Positions 1 to 7,282 of a stretch of DNA of 64,000 nucleotides are shown piece after piece. The notes under the pieces are model-generated. The model was not told the origin of the DNA. It worked only from the letters and a program-made list of their open reading frames with translations, and ran no database searches. The translations under genes and the position numbers were made by a program. The DNA lies in assembly GCF_030538755.1 (NCBI RefSeq), contig NZ_JAUNTJ010000009.1, forward strand, positions 1 through 64,000, in the 5' to 3' direction. Numbering within the stretch: the first letter of the stretch is position 1; each line of letters opens with the position of its first letter. This DNA is from Paracoccus sp. (in: a-proteobacteria). GTDB taxonomy: Bacteria > Pseudomonadota > Alphaproteobacteria > Rhodobacterales > Rhodobacteraceae.

Positions 1-629
<629 letters not shown>

Positions 630-644
630 CGGGGGGATTGAAAA

Positions 645-1370
645 ATGGGTATCCTTGACAAGCACAAGATCATTGAAAAGAACGCGACCCTGCTGCTGGT
701 CGGGTCGTTTCTGGTGGTGACAATCGGCGGCATCGTCGAAATCGCTCCGCTGTTCTATCTGCAAAACACCATCGAGCAGGTGGACGGCGTTCGTCCCTAC
801 ACGCCGCTGGAGCTGACCGGGCGCGACATCTATGTGCGCGAGGGGTGCTATGTCTGCCACAGCCAGATGATCCGCCCCATGCGCGACGAGGTGGAACGTT
901 ACGGTCACTATTCGCTGGCGGCGGAATCCATGTATGACCACCCGTTCCAGTGGGGGTCGAAACGCACCGGGCCGGATCTGGCCCGCGTGGGGGGGCGCTA
1001 TTCGGACGAATGGCACTATGACCATCTGGTTAACCCGCAGTCGGTGGTGCCGGAATCGATCATGCCGGCCTATGGCTTTCTGGCCAATCGCGTGATCGGC
1101 CCGGAACATGTCGCGCAGCGTCTGACCGCAGATTCCCGCGTCGGTGTCCCCTATACCGAGGAAATGATCGCCTCGGCCGCGATGGATTTCCGGGCGCAGG
1201 CAGACCCGGATCAGGACGCCAGCGGTTTGCAGGAACGCTATCCGGGGGCGCAGCAGCGCAACTTTGACCGTCAGCCGGAACTGACGGAAATGGACGCGCT
1301 GATCGCCTATTTGCAGGTGCTGGGCACGATGGTCGATTTCTCGACCTTCGAACCGGACCCGACGCGGTAA
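645..1370 (+). CDS. ccoO: cbb3-type cytochrome c oxidase subunit II (mono-heme c)
   Basis: Membrane-anchored c-type cytochrome that passes electrons within cbb3 oxidase to CcoN. The 241-residue protein has one N-terminal transmembrane helix (about residues 15-37) and a single heme-binding motif CYVCH (C68, C71, H72). The likely axial methionine region lies in the C-terminal half (for example IMPAYGFL). Its length is normal for CcoO. The ATG is preceded by a GGGGG-rich stretch 8 bases upstream. It lies between ccoN and ccoQ in the standard ccoNOQP order. Confidence 0.96.
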   Translation: MGILDKHKIIEKNATLLLVGSFLVVTIGGIVEIAPLFYLQNTIEQVDGVRPYTPLELTGRDIYVREGCYVCHSQMIRPMRDEVERYGHYSLAAESMYDHPFQWGSKRTGPDLARVGGRYSDEWHYDHLVNPQSVVPESIMPAYGFLANRVIGPEHVAQRLTADSRVGVPYTEEMIASAAMDFRAQADPDQDASGLQERYPGAQQRNFDRQPELTEMDALIAYLQVLGTMVDFSTFEPDPTR

Positions 1371-1379
1371 GGGGGCGTC

Positions 1380-1568
1380 ATGGAACGCTATACCTTTCTG
1401 CGCCAACTGGCTGACAGCTGGGTGCTGCTGGCACTGACGCTGTTCTTTGTTGGCGTGATCCTGTTCGTGTTCCGTCCCGGCGCGCGGCGGCTGCAACGCG
1501 ATGCGGCGGAAAGCATCTTCCGTAATGAGAAAAGACCCGCCACGGCGGACAGCAAGGAGGTCAACTGA
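1380..1568 (+). CDS. ccoQ: cbb3 oxidase small subunit
   Basis: Small single-helix subunit of 62 residues that in related bacteria stabilises or modulates cbb3 oxidase. One hydrophobic helix (about residues 13-31) is followed by a basic stretch (RPGARR) and a polar tail, the usual CcoQ layout. The call rests mainly on position between ccoO and ccoP. Its stop codon overlaps the ccoP start (TGATG), which suggests translational coupling. AGGAGG lies just upstream of the ccoP start inside this gene. Confidence 0.88.
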   Translation: MERYTFLRQLADSWVLLALTLFFVGVILFVFRPGARRLQRDAAESIFRNEKRPATADSKEVN

Positions 1569-2611
1569 TGGCCGGCGAAAAAGACGACGATCACGAAAGC
1601 CCGGCGAACCCGGACAACCAGATCTCGCTGGAGCGTCAGGCTGCCGACGCGGAACACGCCGACAAGATCACCGGCGATCTGCCCCCGCGCCCCGCGCCAG
1701 ATCATCCCGTGGCCCCCGAACGGGCGCGGCATCAGCGCCGCGCGCCGGGTGGTGCCAGCGTGGCCCGGCTGGAAACGCCCTCGACCGGGCATTCCTGGGA
1801 CGGGATCACCGAATACGATAACCCGATGCCGCGCTGGTGGCTGTGGACCTTCTATGTCACCATCATCTGGGCCATCGGCTATATGATCGCCTATCCGGCG
1901 ATTCCGCTGATTAACGGGGCAACGCAGGGTCTGCTGGGCTGGACCGCCCGCAAGGAAGTCGCGGTCGAGATCGAGCGTTTCAATCAGCAGAACGCCGTGA
2001 TCCAGCAGGAACTGGCCAGCGTCGATCTGTTGTCCATTCCGCAGAACCCCGAATTGCTGGCCTATGCGACCAATGCGGGCGGCGCCGTGTTCCGCACCTG
2101 GTGCGCGCAGTGCCATGGTTCGGGCGCGTCGGGTGCGGTTGGCTATCCCAGCCTGATCGACGACAGTTGGCTGTGGGGCGGCTCGCTGGAGGAAATCCAC
2201 ACCACCGTCCAGCACGGTATCCGTGACCCGCAAGACCCCGACACCCGCTATTCGGAAATGCCGCGCTTTGGTGCCGATGGGATGCTGGACAACCAGCAGA
2301 TCGACGAGGTGGTGCAATATGTGCTGTCTCTGTCGGGGGCCGAACATGATGCGGAACTGGCACAGGCCGGTGAGACGGTTTACGTCGACAACTGCGTGGC
2401 CTGCCACATGGAAGACGGCTCGGGCGACCGGATGCAGGGTGCCCCGGCGCTGAACGACCAGATCTGGCTGTATGGCGGCGATGCTGCGACGATTCGCCGG
2501 ATTACCCATGATGGCCCGTTCGGCGTAATGCCGTCGTGGAACAACCGCCTGTCCGAGGCGGACATCCGTGCGGTTGCCACCTATGTCCATAGTCTGGGCG
2601 GCGGTGAATAA
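1568..2611 (+). CDS. ccoP: cbb3-type cytochrome c oxidase subunit III (di-heme c)
   Basis: Di-heme cytochrome c subunit that accepts electrons and delivers them to CcoO/CcoN. The 347 residues contain one transmembrane helix (about 91-116) and two heme motifs, CAQCH (C179/C182/H183) and CVACH (C276/C279/H280). The family-typical segment [18 protein letters not shown] begins near residue 74. About 70 hydrophilic residues precede it, an N-terminus longer than in the usual CcoP. The start at 1568 has a strong AGGAGG site. The ccoGHIS assembly genes do not follow; the next gene is the convergent rlmJ. Confidence 0.96.
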   Translation: MAGEKDDDHESPANPDNQISLERQAADAEHADKITGDLPPRPAPDHPVAPERARHQRRAPGGASVARLETPSTGHSWDGITEYDNPMPRWWLWTFYVTIIWAIGYMIAYPAIPLINGATQGLLGWTARKEVAVEIERFNQQNAVIQQELASVDLLSIPQNPELLAYATNAGGAVFRTWCAQCHGSGASGAVGYPSLIDDSWLWGGSLEEIHTTVQHGIRDPQDPDTRYSEMPRFGADGMLDNQQIDEVVQYVLSLSGAEHDAELAQAGETVYVDNCVACHMEDGSGDRMQGAPALNDQIWLYGGDAATIRRITHDGPFGVMPSWNNRLSEADIRAVATYVHSLGGGE

Positions 2612-2660
2612 ACCGCAGCTTTAACCCAAATTCCGCGCCGGTCATGCTGGCGCGGGATGG

Positions 2661-2705
2661 CACCGGCCCCCCTTCCTGTTCGCGCGTTTCCATGGGGGGC
2701 CGGTG
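2661..2705. other. long perfect inverted repeat downstream of ccoP
   Basis: The arms at 2661-2672 and 2694-2705 are perfectly complementary over 12 bases and enclose a 21-base loop. No T-tract follows on either strand, so this is not a textbook intrinsic terminator. It could protect the 3' end of the cco transcript or act as a pause site. It lies between the convergent ccoP and rlmJ genes. Confidence 0.5.
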
Positions 2706-2809
2706 ATCCGATCTTGCTGCGCAATCGCGGCCAAGACCAGCACAAGAAACGTGCATCAGCCATGCCCAACCGGGCATAAGCTGTGCCGTATTTCCTGCCA
2801 ATACCTGTG

Positions 2810-3601
2810 TTACTGCCGCTTTTGTGCGTGCTTGTCAAAGATCGCCCGCAACTGTGACGCGTGGTCAGACAGGCCAAAGGGCGGGTTCACGATGAACATG
2901 CCTGACCCGACCATCCCGTGCCCCGCACGCGCCGGGGCAAAGCGAACCTCGGACCGCAGGGCGTCGGGATGGGCGGCGGACAGGGCCTCGGCCATGGCGT
3001 GCTGGCGGTTGTCGCTTAGCAGCGGATACCACAGCGCCAGAACGCCGACATTCCACTTGCGCGCGATCCCGGCGATAAAGCCGGGCAGGGCGGTGTAATC
3101 GGATTTGACCTCATAGCTGGGGTCGATCAGCATCAGGCCCCGGCGCGGCTCGGGCGGGCAAAGGGCGTGGGCCATGGTCAGCCCGTCTTGCCGGTGAATT
3201 TTGGCAAAACCGGCAACCTGCGTCAGCGCGGCATGTTCGGCGGGGTGAAGCTCGGCCAGATGGGCGCGGTCGCCGGGGCGCAGGAAATGGGCCGCCACCA
3301 GCGGGCTGCCCGGATAGGCCGTGTCGCCATATTGCCGCCGCACTGCCTGCAAGGCGGCCAGCAGCGGGTGCCCCTTGTCCAGCCAGCCCTGCGCCGTTGC
3401 GCGGGTGATGCCTGCCGCAGCCTCGCCCGTGCGCGTCGCTTCGGCGCTGTCCAGCCGATACAGCCCGCGCCCGGCATGGGTTTCCAGATAAGTCAGCGGC
3501 TTGTCCTTGCGGGTCAGGTAATCCATCGCCGTCGCAAGCAGCGCGTGCTTGTGCAGATCGGCAAGGTTTCCGGCGTGATAAGCGTGCTGATAGCTGAGCA
3601 T
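2810..3601 (-). CDS. rlmJ: 23S rRNA (adenine(2030)-N6)-methyltransferase
   Basis: RlmJ-family enzyme that methylates A2030 of 23S rRNA with S-adenosylmethionine. The 263-residue protein begins MLSYQHAYHAGNLADLHKH, the conserved RlmJ N-terminus, and carries THAGRGLY in the SAM-binding part. The catalytic tetrad usually read as DPPY appears here as DPSY (LIDPSYEVK, near residue 160). The start at 3601 fits the family N-terminus. A longer open frame upstream runs through the RNA hairpin array and is not coding. The gene starts 26 bases beyond the T-tract that ends the array. Confidence 0.93.
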   Translation of the reverse strand: MLSYQHAYHAGNLADLHKHALLATAMDYLTRKDKPLTYLETHAGRGLYRLDSAEATRTGEAAAGITRATAQGWLDKGHPLLAALQAVRRQYGDTAYPGSPLVAAHFLRPGDRAHLAELHPAEHAALTQVAGFAKIHRQDGLTMAHALCPPEPRRGLMLIDPSYEVKSDYTALPGFIAGIARKWNVGVLALWYPLLSDNRQHAMAEALSAAHPDALRSEVRFAPARAGHGMVGSGMFIVNPPFGLSDHASQLRAIFDKHAQKRQ

Positions 3602-3626
3602 TGGCGTGGCATAGCGCGCCCGCGCC

Positions 3627-3673
3627 AAAAATAAAAGCGGCGACGCCCGAGGGGGGAGGAAGGGCGCCGCCGC
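3627..3673 (-). terminator. intrinsic terminator formed by last array hairpin
   Basis: The 12-pair G+C-rich stem (3673-3662 with 3648-3637, one G-U) is directly followed on the minus strand by TTTTATTTTT (3636-3627). This is a strong Rho-independent terminator that would end the DUF1127-array transcript before rlmJ. Confidence 0.85.
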
Positions 3674-3809
3674 AATACGCTGGCCCAAAGGGAGGAGGAG
3701 GGGCCGCGTTAAAAGTGCAATGGCCCTTGGGAGGAGGACGGGCGCATTGCGATCACGGAAGGCCAGGGGAGGAGGAGAGGCCCGCCGAACTGTTTGCCGG
3801 TTTCCCGGC
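3637..3809 (-). repeat. array module 3 (promoter-distal)
   Basis: Third tandem module: small hairpin (arms 3809-3805 and 3800-3796) and four hairpins. The final one (3673-3637) has stem sequence similar to the perfect stem of module 2, but its loop lacks the middle T of the motif and it is followed by a T-tract. Confidence 0.7.
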
Positions 3810-3819
3810 GGAATTCCGG

Positions 3820-3990
3820 GCGGCGGTCCCCTGGGAGGAGGAGCGGGGACCGCCGCGGGTGATACCGGCCGGGAGGAGGAGGCCGTGTATCGGGTTGCAG
3901 CGCGCCCAAGGAGGAGGTGGGGCTGCGCCGCAGGAACGGAGGGCCAGGGGAGGAGGAAGGCCCGCCGATGTCGTTGCCGGTATGCCCGGC
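3820..3990 (-). repeat. array module 2
   Basis: Second tandem module: small hairpin (arms 3990-3986 and 3980-3976), then four loop-motif hairpins ending with a perfect 12-bp stem at 3856-3820. Its first main hairpin (3967-3937) and adjoining spacer are nearly identical in sequence to those of module 3 (3787-3756), which indicates segmental duplication. Confidence 0.7.
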
Positions 3991-3999
3991 GAAATCTCT

Positions 4000-4171
4000 G
4001 GCGACGGCCCCCTAGGGAGGAGGAAAGGGACCGTCGCCGATGCGTTTGCCCGAGGGAGGAGGCCGGGCGCACACGTTTTCGGTAACATCCCCAGGGAGGA
4101 GGAAGAGGCTGTTACCAAGACCCGGATCAGAGGGAGGAGGTCGATCCGGTATTCCATGCCGGCGAACCGGC
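4000..4171 (-). repeat. array module 1 (promoter-proximal)
   Basis: First of three tandem modules. In transcript order it holds a small hairpin with arms at 4171-4167 and 4162-4158, then four CCTCCTCCC-loop hairpins. The matching small hairpins of the next modules lie 182 and 362 bases further on, and the hairpin spacing pattern (about 40, 37, 43 and then 63 bases) recurs. Confidence 0.7.
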
Positions 4172-4201
4172 GGTCGCAAACCGGGCCTGTGGCCCCGCCG
4201 C

Positions 4202-4429
4202 TTAGTTCTGCTTGCCGTAGGCCGCTTCGTTCGCGATGTTTTTAATCATCGAACGATGGATGCCCAGATCTTCCAGATCGCGGTTGGTCAGCGCATTCAG
4301 CTCGCGCAGGGTCTGCCGGTAAACGGCGGCGCGGGCGCGGTTTTCCTGCATCCGCTCAATCGCGGTCATCAGACGCGCGCCGATGCCGTTCTGGCGGGCG
4401 CCGTTCTGGACGTGGTCGATAGCAGACAT
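4202..4429 (-). CDS. DUF1127 small RNA-binding-type protein (CcaF1-like)
   Basis: Small basic protein of 75 residues whose C-terminal part (RQTLRELNALTNRDLEDLG) is the DUF1127 signature. In R. sphaeroides the DUF1127 protein CcaF1 is encoded directly upstream of the CcsR sRNAs and has been described as RNA-binding, and the same gene order is seen here. I chose the ATG at 4429 because AAGGA lies 8 bases upstream of it. An ATG two codons earlier (4435) is only 2 bases from that site. A longer frame upstream has no family resemblance. The stop codon is 30 bases before the first array element. Confidence 0.88.
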   Translation of the reverse strand: MSAIDHVQNGARQNGIGARLMTAIERMQENRARAAVYRQTLRELNALTNRDLEDLGIHRSMIKNIANEAAYGKQN

Positions 4430-4528
4430 TTTCATATTCCTTACATTCTTTGCGTCGGGCGGGCCGTATTGCCCTTTCCGAACTGGCAGGGCGTCATGTT
4501 GTGCCCGTTGCTGCCTTCGAGACCAAAG

Positions 4529-4554
4529 ATGGGGGAAATGCTGCACTTGCACAA
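4529..4554 (-). promoter_or_regulatory. candidate RpoH-type promoter for DUF1127-sRNA transcript
   Basis: On the minus strand TTGTGC (4554-4549) is separated by 14 bases from CCCCAT (4534-4529), close to the heat-shock sigma pattern TTG...CCCCAT. It would give a leader of roughly 90 bases before the DUF1127 start. The R. sphaeroides ccaF1-CcsR locus is known to be driven by RpoHI/RpoHII. Assignment by pattern only. Confidence 0.4.
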
Positions 4555-4664
4555 TGGCGGGTTTGGTCACGCTGCCTTGCGGCAGATGCATAACTGATGC
4601 TGACCTATTTGTGACAAGGCCTCGCAAACTGACGCTCAAATTTGTGATGTGCGGGCTGTTATCG

Positions 4665-4684
4665 GTAACGGTTTTGTAACGGTT
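4665..4684. repeat. direct repeat GTAACGGTT x2, 11-bp period
   Basis: GTAACGGTT occurs at 4665-4673 and again at 4676-4684, offset by 11 bp, about one helical turn, in the divergent region between the DUF1127 gene and mrp. A related GTGACGGTTTT lies near 4747. This may be a regulator-binding site; the regulator is unknown. Confidence 0.4.
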
Positions 4685-4710
4685 ATGCGTTTGACGCAGG
4701 GTCACAAGAC

Positions 4711-4724
4711 TTGATCTATGTCAA
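4711..4724. promoter_or_regulatory. FnrL-like box
   Basis: TTGAT-CTAT-GTCAA fits the FNR/FnrL consensus TTGAT-N4-ATCAA with one change. It lies 72 bases upstream of the mrp ATG and about 160 bases beyond the candidate DUF1127 promoter, so it more likely serves mrp. The oxygen-responsive role is inferred. Confidence 0.5.
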
Positions 4725-4795
4725 ATTGCGGCTGCGGTTGCCGTTTGTGACGGTTTTCTTATGTTTGAGGGCAAATAGATCACAAAGGTGAAAAA

Positions 4796-5890
4796 ATGAG
4801 TTTGTCTCGCGAAGTTGCCCTTAGGGAACTTTCCGAAATCACCAGTCCGCGCGGCGGCACGCTGGTGTCTGACGATCTGATCCGGGCGCTGACGGTCGAA
4901 AACGGAACGGTTCGATTCGTCATCGAGGTGGCCGATGCCGCCGAAGCCGCCGCCATGAAACCGGCCGAGGCCGAGGCGCGCCAGCGGCTGGAGGCATTGC
5001 CCGGCGTGGACTCGGTGCAGATCGTGATGACGGCGCAGGCCGGGGCGGGCGGCCAGGTGGCACGATCTTCGGGCGGCGGGCAGCCGCCCAGTCTCAAGAT
5101 CGGGGGGCACCCCACGCCTCAGGCCGGGCCGCAGGCGATCCCCGGTGTGCGCCATATTCTTGCCATCGGTTCGGGCAAAGGCGGGGTCGGCAAATCCACC
5201 GTGACTTCGAATCTGGCGGTGGCCCTGGCGCGGGCCGGGCGGCGGGTCGGGGTGCTGGACGCCGATATTCACGGCCCCAGCCAGCCGCGGATGCTGGGTG
5301 TCTCGGGCCGCCCCGCCAGCCCCGACGGTCAGCGCATCGACCCGCCGCAGGCGCATGGCGTTACTGTCATGTCGCTGGGGCTGATGATGAAGGAAGGCGA
5401 GGCTGTCATCTGGCGCGGCCCGATGCTGATGGGCGCTTTGCAGCAGATGTTGCAGCAGGTGAACTGGGGCGAACTGGACGTTCTGCTGATCGACCTGCCG
5501 CCGGGCACGGGCGATGTGCAACTGTCGCTGTGTCAAAAAGCGCCGGTCACGGGGGCGATCATCGTGTCGACCCCTCAGGATGTGGCGCTGATCGACGCCC
5601 GCCGCGCGATTGACATGTTCGACAAGCTGAAGACTCCGGTTCTGGGGCTGATCGAGAACATGTCTGTCTATATCTGCCCCAACTGCGGGCATCAGGCGCA
5701 TCTGTTCGGCCAAGGTGGCGTCCGCGCCGAAGCCGACAAGCTGGGCCTGCCGTTCCTTGGCGAGATCCCGCTGGAGCTGGAGGTTCGGATCGCCGGTGAC
5801 GAGGGGCGCCCGGTCGCCATGGGGCAGGGGGCGGTGGCTGATGCTTATGCGCGTCTGGCGCAGCGGCTGGTTTCGGGCGGCATGGCCTGA
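4796..5890 (+). CDS. Mrp/ApbC family Fe-S cluster carrier ATPase
   Basis: P-loop ATPase of the Mrp/Nbp35 family that assembles or transfers Fe-S clusters in the cytoplasm. The 364 residues comprise an N-terminal DUF59-like segment (about 1-80), a Gly/Pro-rich linker, and the ATPase domain. The latter carries the deviant Walker [12 protein letters not shown] (125-135) and the paired-cysteine motif CPNC near residue 290 used for cluster binding at the dimer interface. AAGGTG precedes the ATG. The upstream FnrL-like box suggests oxygen-linked control. Confidence 0.93.
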   Translation: MSLSREVALRELSEITSPRGGTLVSDDLIRALTVENGTVRFVIEVADAAEAAAMKPAEAEARQRLEALPGVDSVQIVMTAQAGAGGQVARSSGGGQPPSLKIGGHPTPQAGPQAIPGVRHILAIGSGKGGVGKSTVTSNLAVALARAGRRVGVLDADIHGPSQPRMLGVSGRPASPDGQRIDPPQAHGVTVMSLGLMMKEGEAVIWRGPMLMGALQQMLQQVNWGELDVLLIDLPPGTGDVQLSLCQKAPVTGAIIVSTPQDVALIDARRAIDMFDKLKTPVLGLIENMSVYICPNCGHQAHLFGQGGVRAEADKLGLPFLGEIPLELEVRIAGDEGRPVAMGQGAVADAYARLAQRLVSGGMA

Positions 5891-5905
5891 TGTTGCGGTG
5901 CGGCT

Positions 5906-5940
5906 GTGCCCGAAGATGCGTATTTGGGCAAACAGGAAGC
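5906..5940. repeat. dispersed 35-bp intergenic repeat, copy 1
   Basis: The sequence here matches 42639-42673 at 33 of 35 positions (shared core GCGTATTTGGGCAAACAGGA). Both copies sit directly beside the 3' end of a minus-strand gene. Likely a small dispersed intergenic repeat of this lineage. Confidence 0.7.
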
Positions 5941-5941
5941 C

Positions 5942-6631
5942 CTATGCCGTGTTCGGGCGCGGGCTGCGCAGCAGGATTTGCAGCACGATGCCGATCATCA
6001 GCCCGTTCAGCGCGTGCCATATGAAGTGAGTGCCAAGCGGGATCGCGGTGCAGATGTCGCGATCCAGCGTCCGGGCGGTCAGGGATACAAGGAAGACGAC
6101 AAAGCCGGTCAGCGCCCAGTTGCGCATCGGGTGGCGGCGGATTTGCATCAGCACCACAAAGAACAGGAAGGCGATGACCGCAGGCAGGTATTGCAGCGAG
6201 CCGTTGAACGGGTCGGGTTGCGCGGGCTGTGCCGGGCTGGCGGGGCCGCTGTCGCCCATGGCGTTCCAGATCGTGACAGCGGCGATGATGGCGGCGGTGC
6301 CAAGTGCGATGCGCCCCGGCCGAAAGCCGCCCAGCCGGTTCAGCGCCACCAGAACGTAAAGTGCCACGAAAATCCAGATCGGCAGCACATCGGCTAAAGC
6401 CGACCAGCGGTTGGCGAGTGTGTGGAACAGGAACGACCCCACCCCGATCGCTGCCGCCAGTGCGATCAGCACCCAGATCAGCGGGTTCTGTTCGTTGCGG
6501 CGGCGTGCCTCGGACCAGCCCCAGATCGCGGCGAGGATGAAGGAGAGGTTGGTGATCGCGTTTACCGGCTCGGCCCAGAAATGCGGGCCGAGGCGTTCGC
6601 AATAGATATTGACGGGGGCGGTCCAGTCCAT
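5942..6631 (-). CDS. ceramidase-like multi-pass membrane hydrolase
   Basis: Integral membrane protein of 229 residues with about seven hydrophobic segments, resembling the alkaline ceramidase/CREST superfamily. The conserved pattern is present: CE then WAEPVNAITN near the N-terminus (residues 11-28), a Ser/His pair in GSFLFH (about 65-70), and a C-terminal HFIWH motif supplying metal-ligand histidines. The substrate in this bacterium is unknown; ceramide or another amide lipid is possible. It is convergent with mrp and monocistronic. Confidence 0.8.
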   Translation of the reverse strand: MDWTAPVNIYCERLGPHFWAEPVNAITNLSFILAAIWGWSEARRRNEQNPLIWVLIALAAAIGVGSFLFHTLANRWSALADVLPIWIFVALYVLVALNRLGGFRPGRIALGTAAIIAAVTIWNAMGDSGPASPAQPAQPDPFNGSLQYLPAVIAFLFFVVLMQIRRHPMRNWALTGFVVFLVSLTARTLDRDICTAIPLGTHFIWHALNGLMIGIVLQILLRSPRPNTA

Positions 6632-6891
6632 CGGCGGTCTCCGGCTGTGTGGGGGCAGGTTAGGCGCAGCGGGCTTTTCGGGAAAGAGTGGGTGGTATGG
6701 GAATGCACGGGAACGCGGTGCGGGATTTCGTGGGAATGGCGATGACAGCGGTGTGATTCGCTGTGATCTGTGGCTGAATCGGCGTGATATTGCGCCGGGA
6801 TTGCGTGGGTGCCTTGGCTGGATGCGTTGTCAGGTGGTGGATTGTGGGGAAATTGGCGTTTTTTTGCCGCAGAGCCAGCAGCCCCATATGC

Positions 6892-6916
6892 GGTGGTTAA
6901 TGGCCCGTTAACCACC
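6892..6916. promoter_or_regulatory. CtrA-type site upstream of dcw cluster
   Basis: A perfect 9-bp inverted repeat (GGTGGTTAA / TTAACCACC) around a 7-base spacer contains TTAA-N7-TTAA (6897-6911), the CtrA full-site consensus. It lies about 370 bp upstream of the mraZ start, in the position expected for the promoter of the long leader. CtrA binding is inferred from the motif. Confidence 0.6.
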
Positions 6917-6939
6917 ATATAAGTTTTCGTTGTGATACT

Positions 6940-7243
6940 GTTCTGCGCATGTTCCCGTCGGGTTGGGGTGTGGTAGAGCGGCGGGGGGCAGGTTGGCCCG
7001 AATATTTCCGTTGCTTCCCGTGTTTTCCCATGTCACAACCGAATCACGGAAACGGGCAGTGACAGGGGCGACAAGACCCCGACGAAGGCGAAGCAGGCTT
7101 CATACAGGCACCCGTTTTCCAACAACGATCCGGCGCGGCGCGGGCAGCACCTTCCCCAGGTGGCGCCAGAGTCGGACGACCCCAAAGTGGGAACGAGGGC
7201 GGCGGATCGGGCGTGGCAGCGGCCCGATCCGCCCTTTCTCTTT
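6940..7243 (+). ncRNA. long 5' leader of dcw operon, UpsM-like sRNA candidate
   Basis: The 650-bp gap before mraZ holds no convincing gene. In R. sphaeroides the dcw cluster has an unusually long leader whose 5' part is released as the sRNA UpsM by termination ahead of mraZ. Here a strong terminator-like hairpin (7201-7233 plus T-rich tail) sits 40 bases before mraZ and the candidate promoter region lies near 6900-6940, giving a product of about 300 nt. The 5' end is an estimate, and equivalence to UpsM rests on position and architecture only. Confidence 0.5.
7201..7243 (+). terminator. terminator/attenuator before mraZ
   Basis: The arms 7201-7212 and 7222-7233 pair perfectly over 12 bases around a 9-base loop and are followed by CTTTCTCTTT. 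A second 9-bp hairpin (7238-7246 with 7252-7260) begins inside this tail. Because the dcw genes lie beyond it, it must be read through or regulated. Confidence 0.75.
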
Positions 7244-7282
7244 CGGGCGGGCCGAAAGAGACGGACAGTGAGGACGGGCCGC

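Larger units (their letters stand above)
3637..4171 (-). ncRNA. CcsR/cuckoo-type anti-Shine-Dalgarno sRNA array (12 hairpins)
   Basis: Read on the minus strand, twelve stem-loops follow each other with only short gaps: 4149-4122, 4116-4081, 4074-4042, 4038-4000, 3967-3937, 3931-3897, 3891-3861, 3856-3820, 3787-3756, 3750-3717, 3709-3677 and 3673-3637. Stem sequences differ, with 7-12 pairs that are often perfect. Ten loops contain CCTCCTCCC; the hairpin at 3931-3897 has CCTCCTCCT and the last has CCTCCCCCC. Several imperfect positions are G-U wobbles only if the RNA is the minus strand (for example 3643/3666 and 4043/4073), which supports that orientation. The array lies 30 bases beyond a DUF1127 gene, the same arrangement as R. 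sphaeroides ccaF1-CcsR1-4. In that family the loops resemble the 16S anti-SD and the RNAs are processed from one stress-induced transcript. Co-transcription and processing here are inferred. Confidence 0.85.

Noticed and set aside
2661-2705. Inverted repeat after ccoP as an intrinsic terminator
   Set aside because: The stem is perfect but the loop is 21 bases and no T-tract follows on either strand, so it is listed only as a hairpin.
3637-4171. The regular GGAGGAGG spacing looks like a CRISPR array or a repeat-rich protein gene
   Set aside because: There is no constant long repeat with unique spacers. The constant part is only the loop, and each flank is self-complementary, so these are hairpins. 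Open frames across it on both strands give low-complexity Gly/Arg/Pro products caused by the repeated motif.
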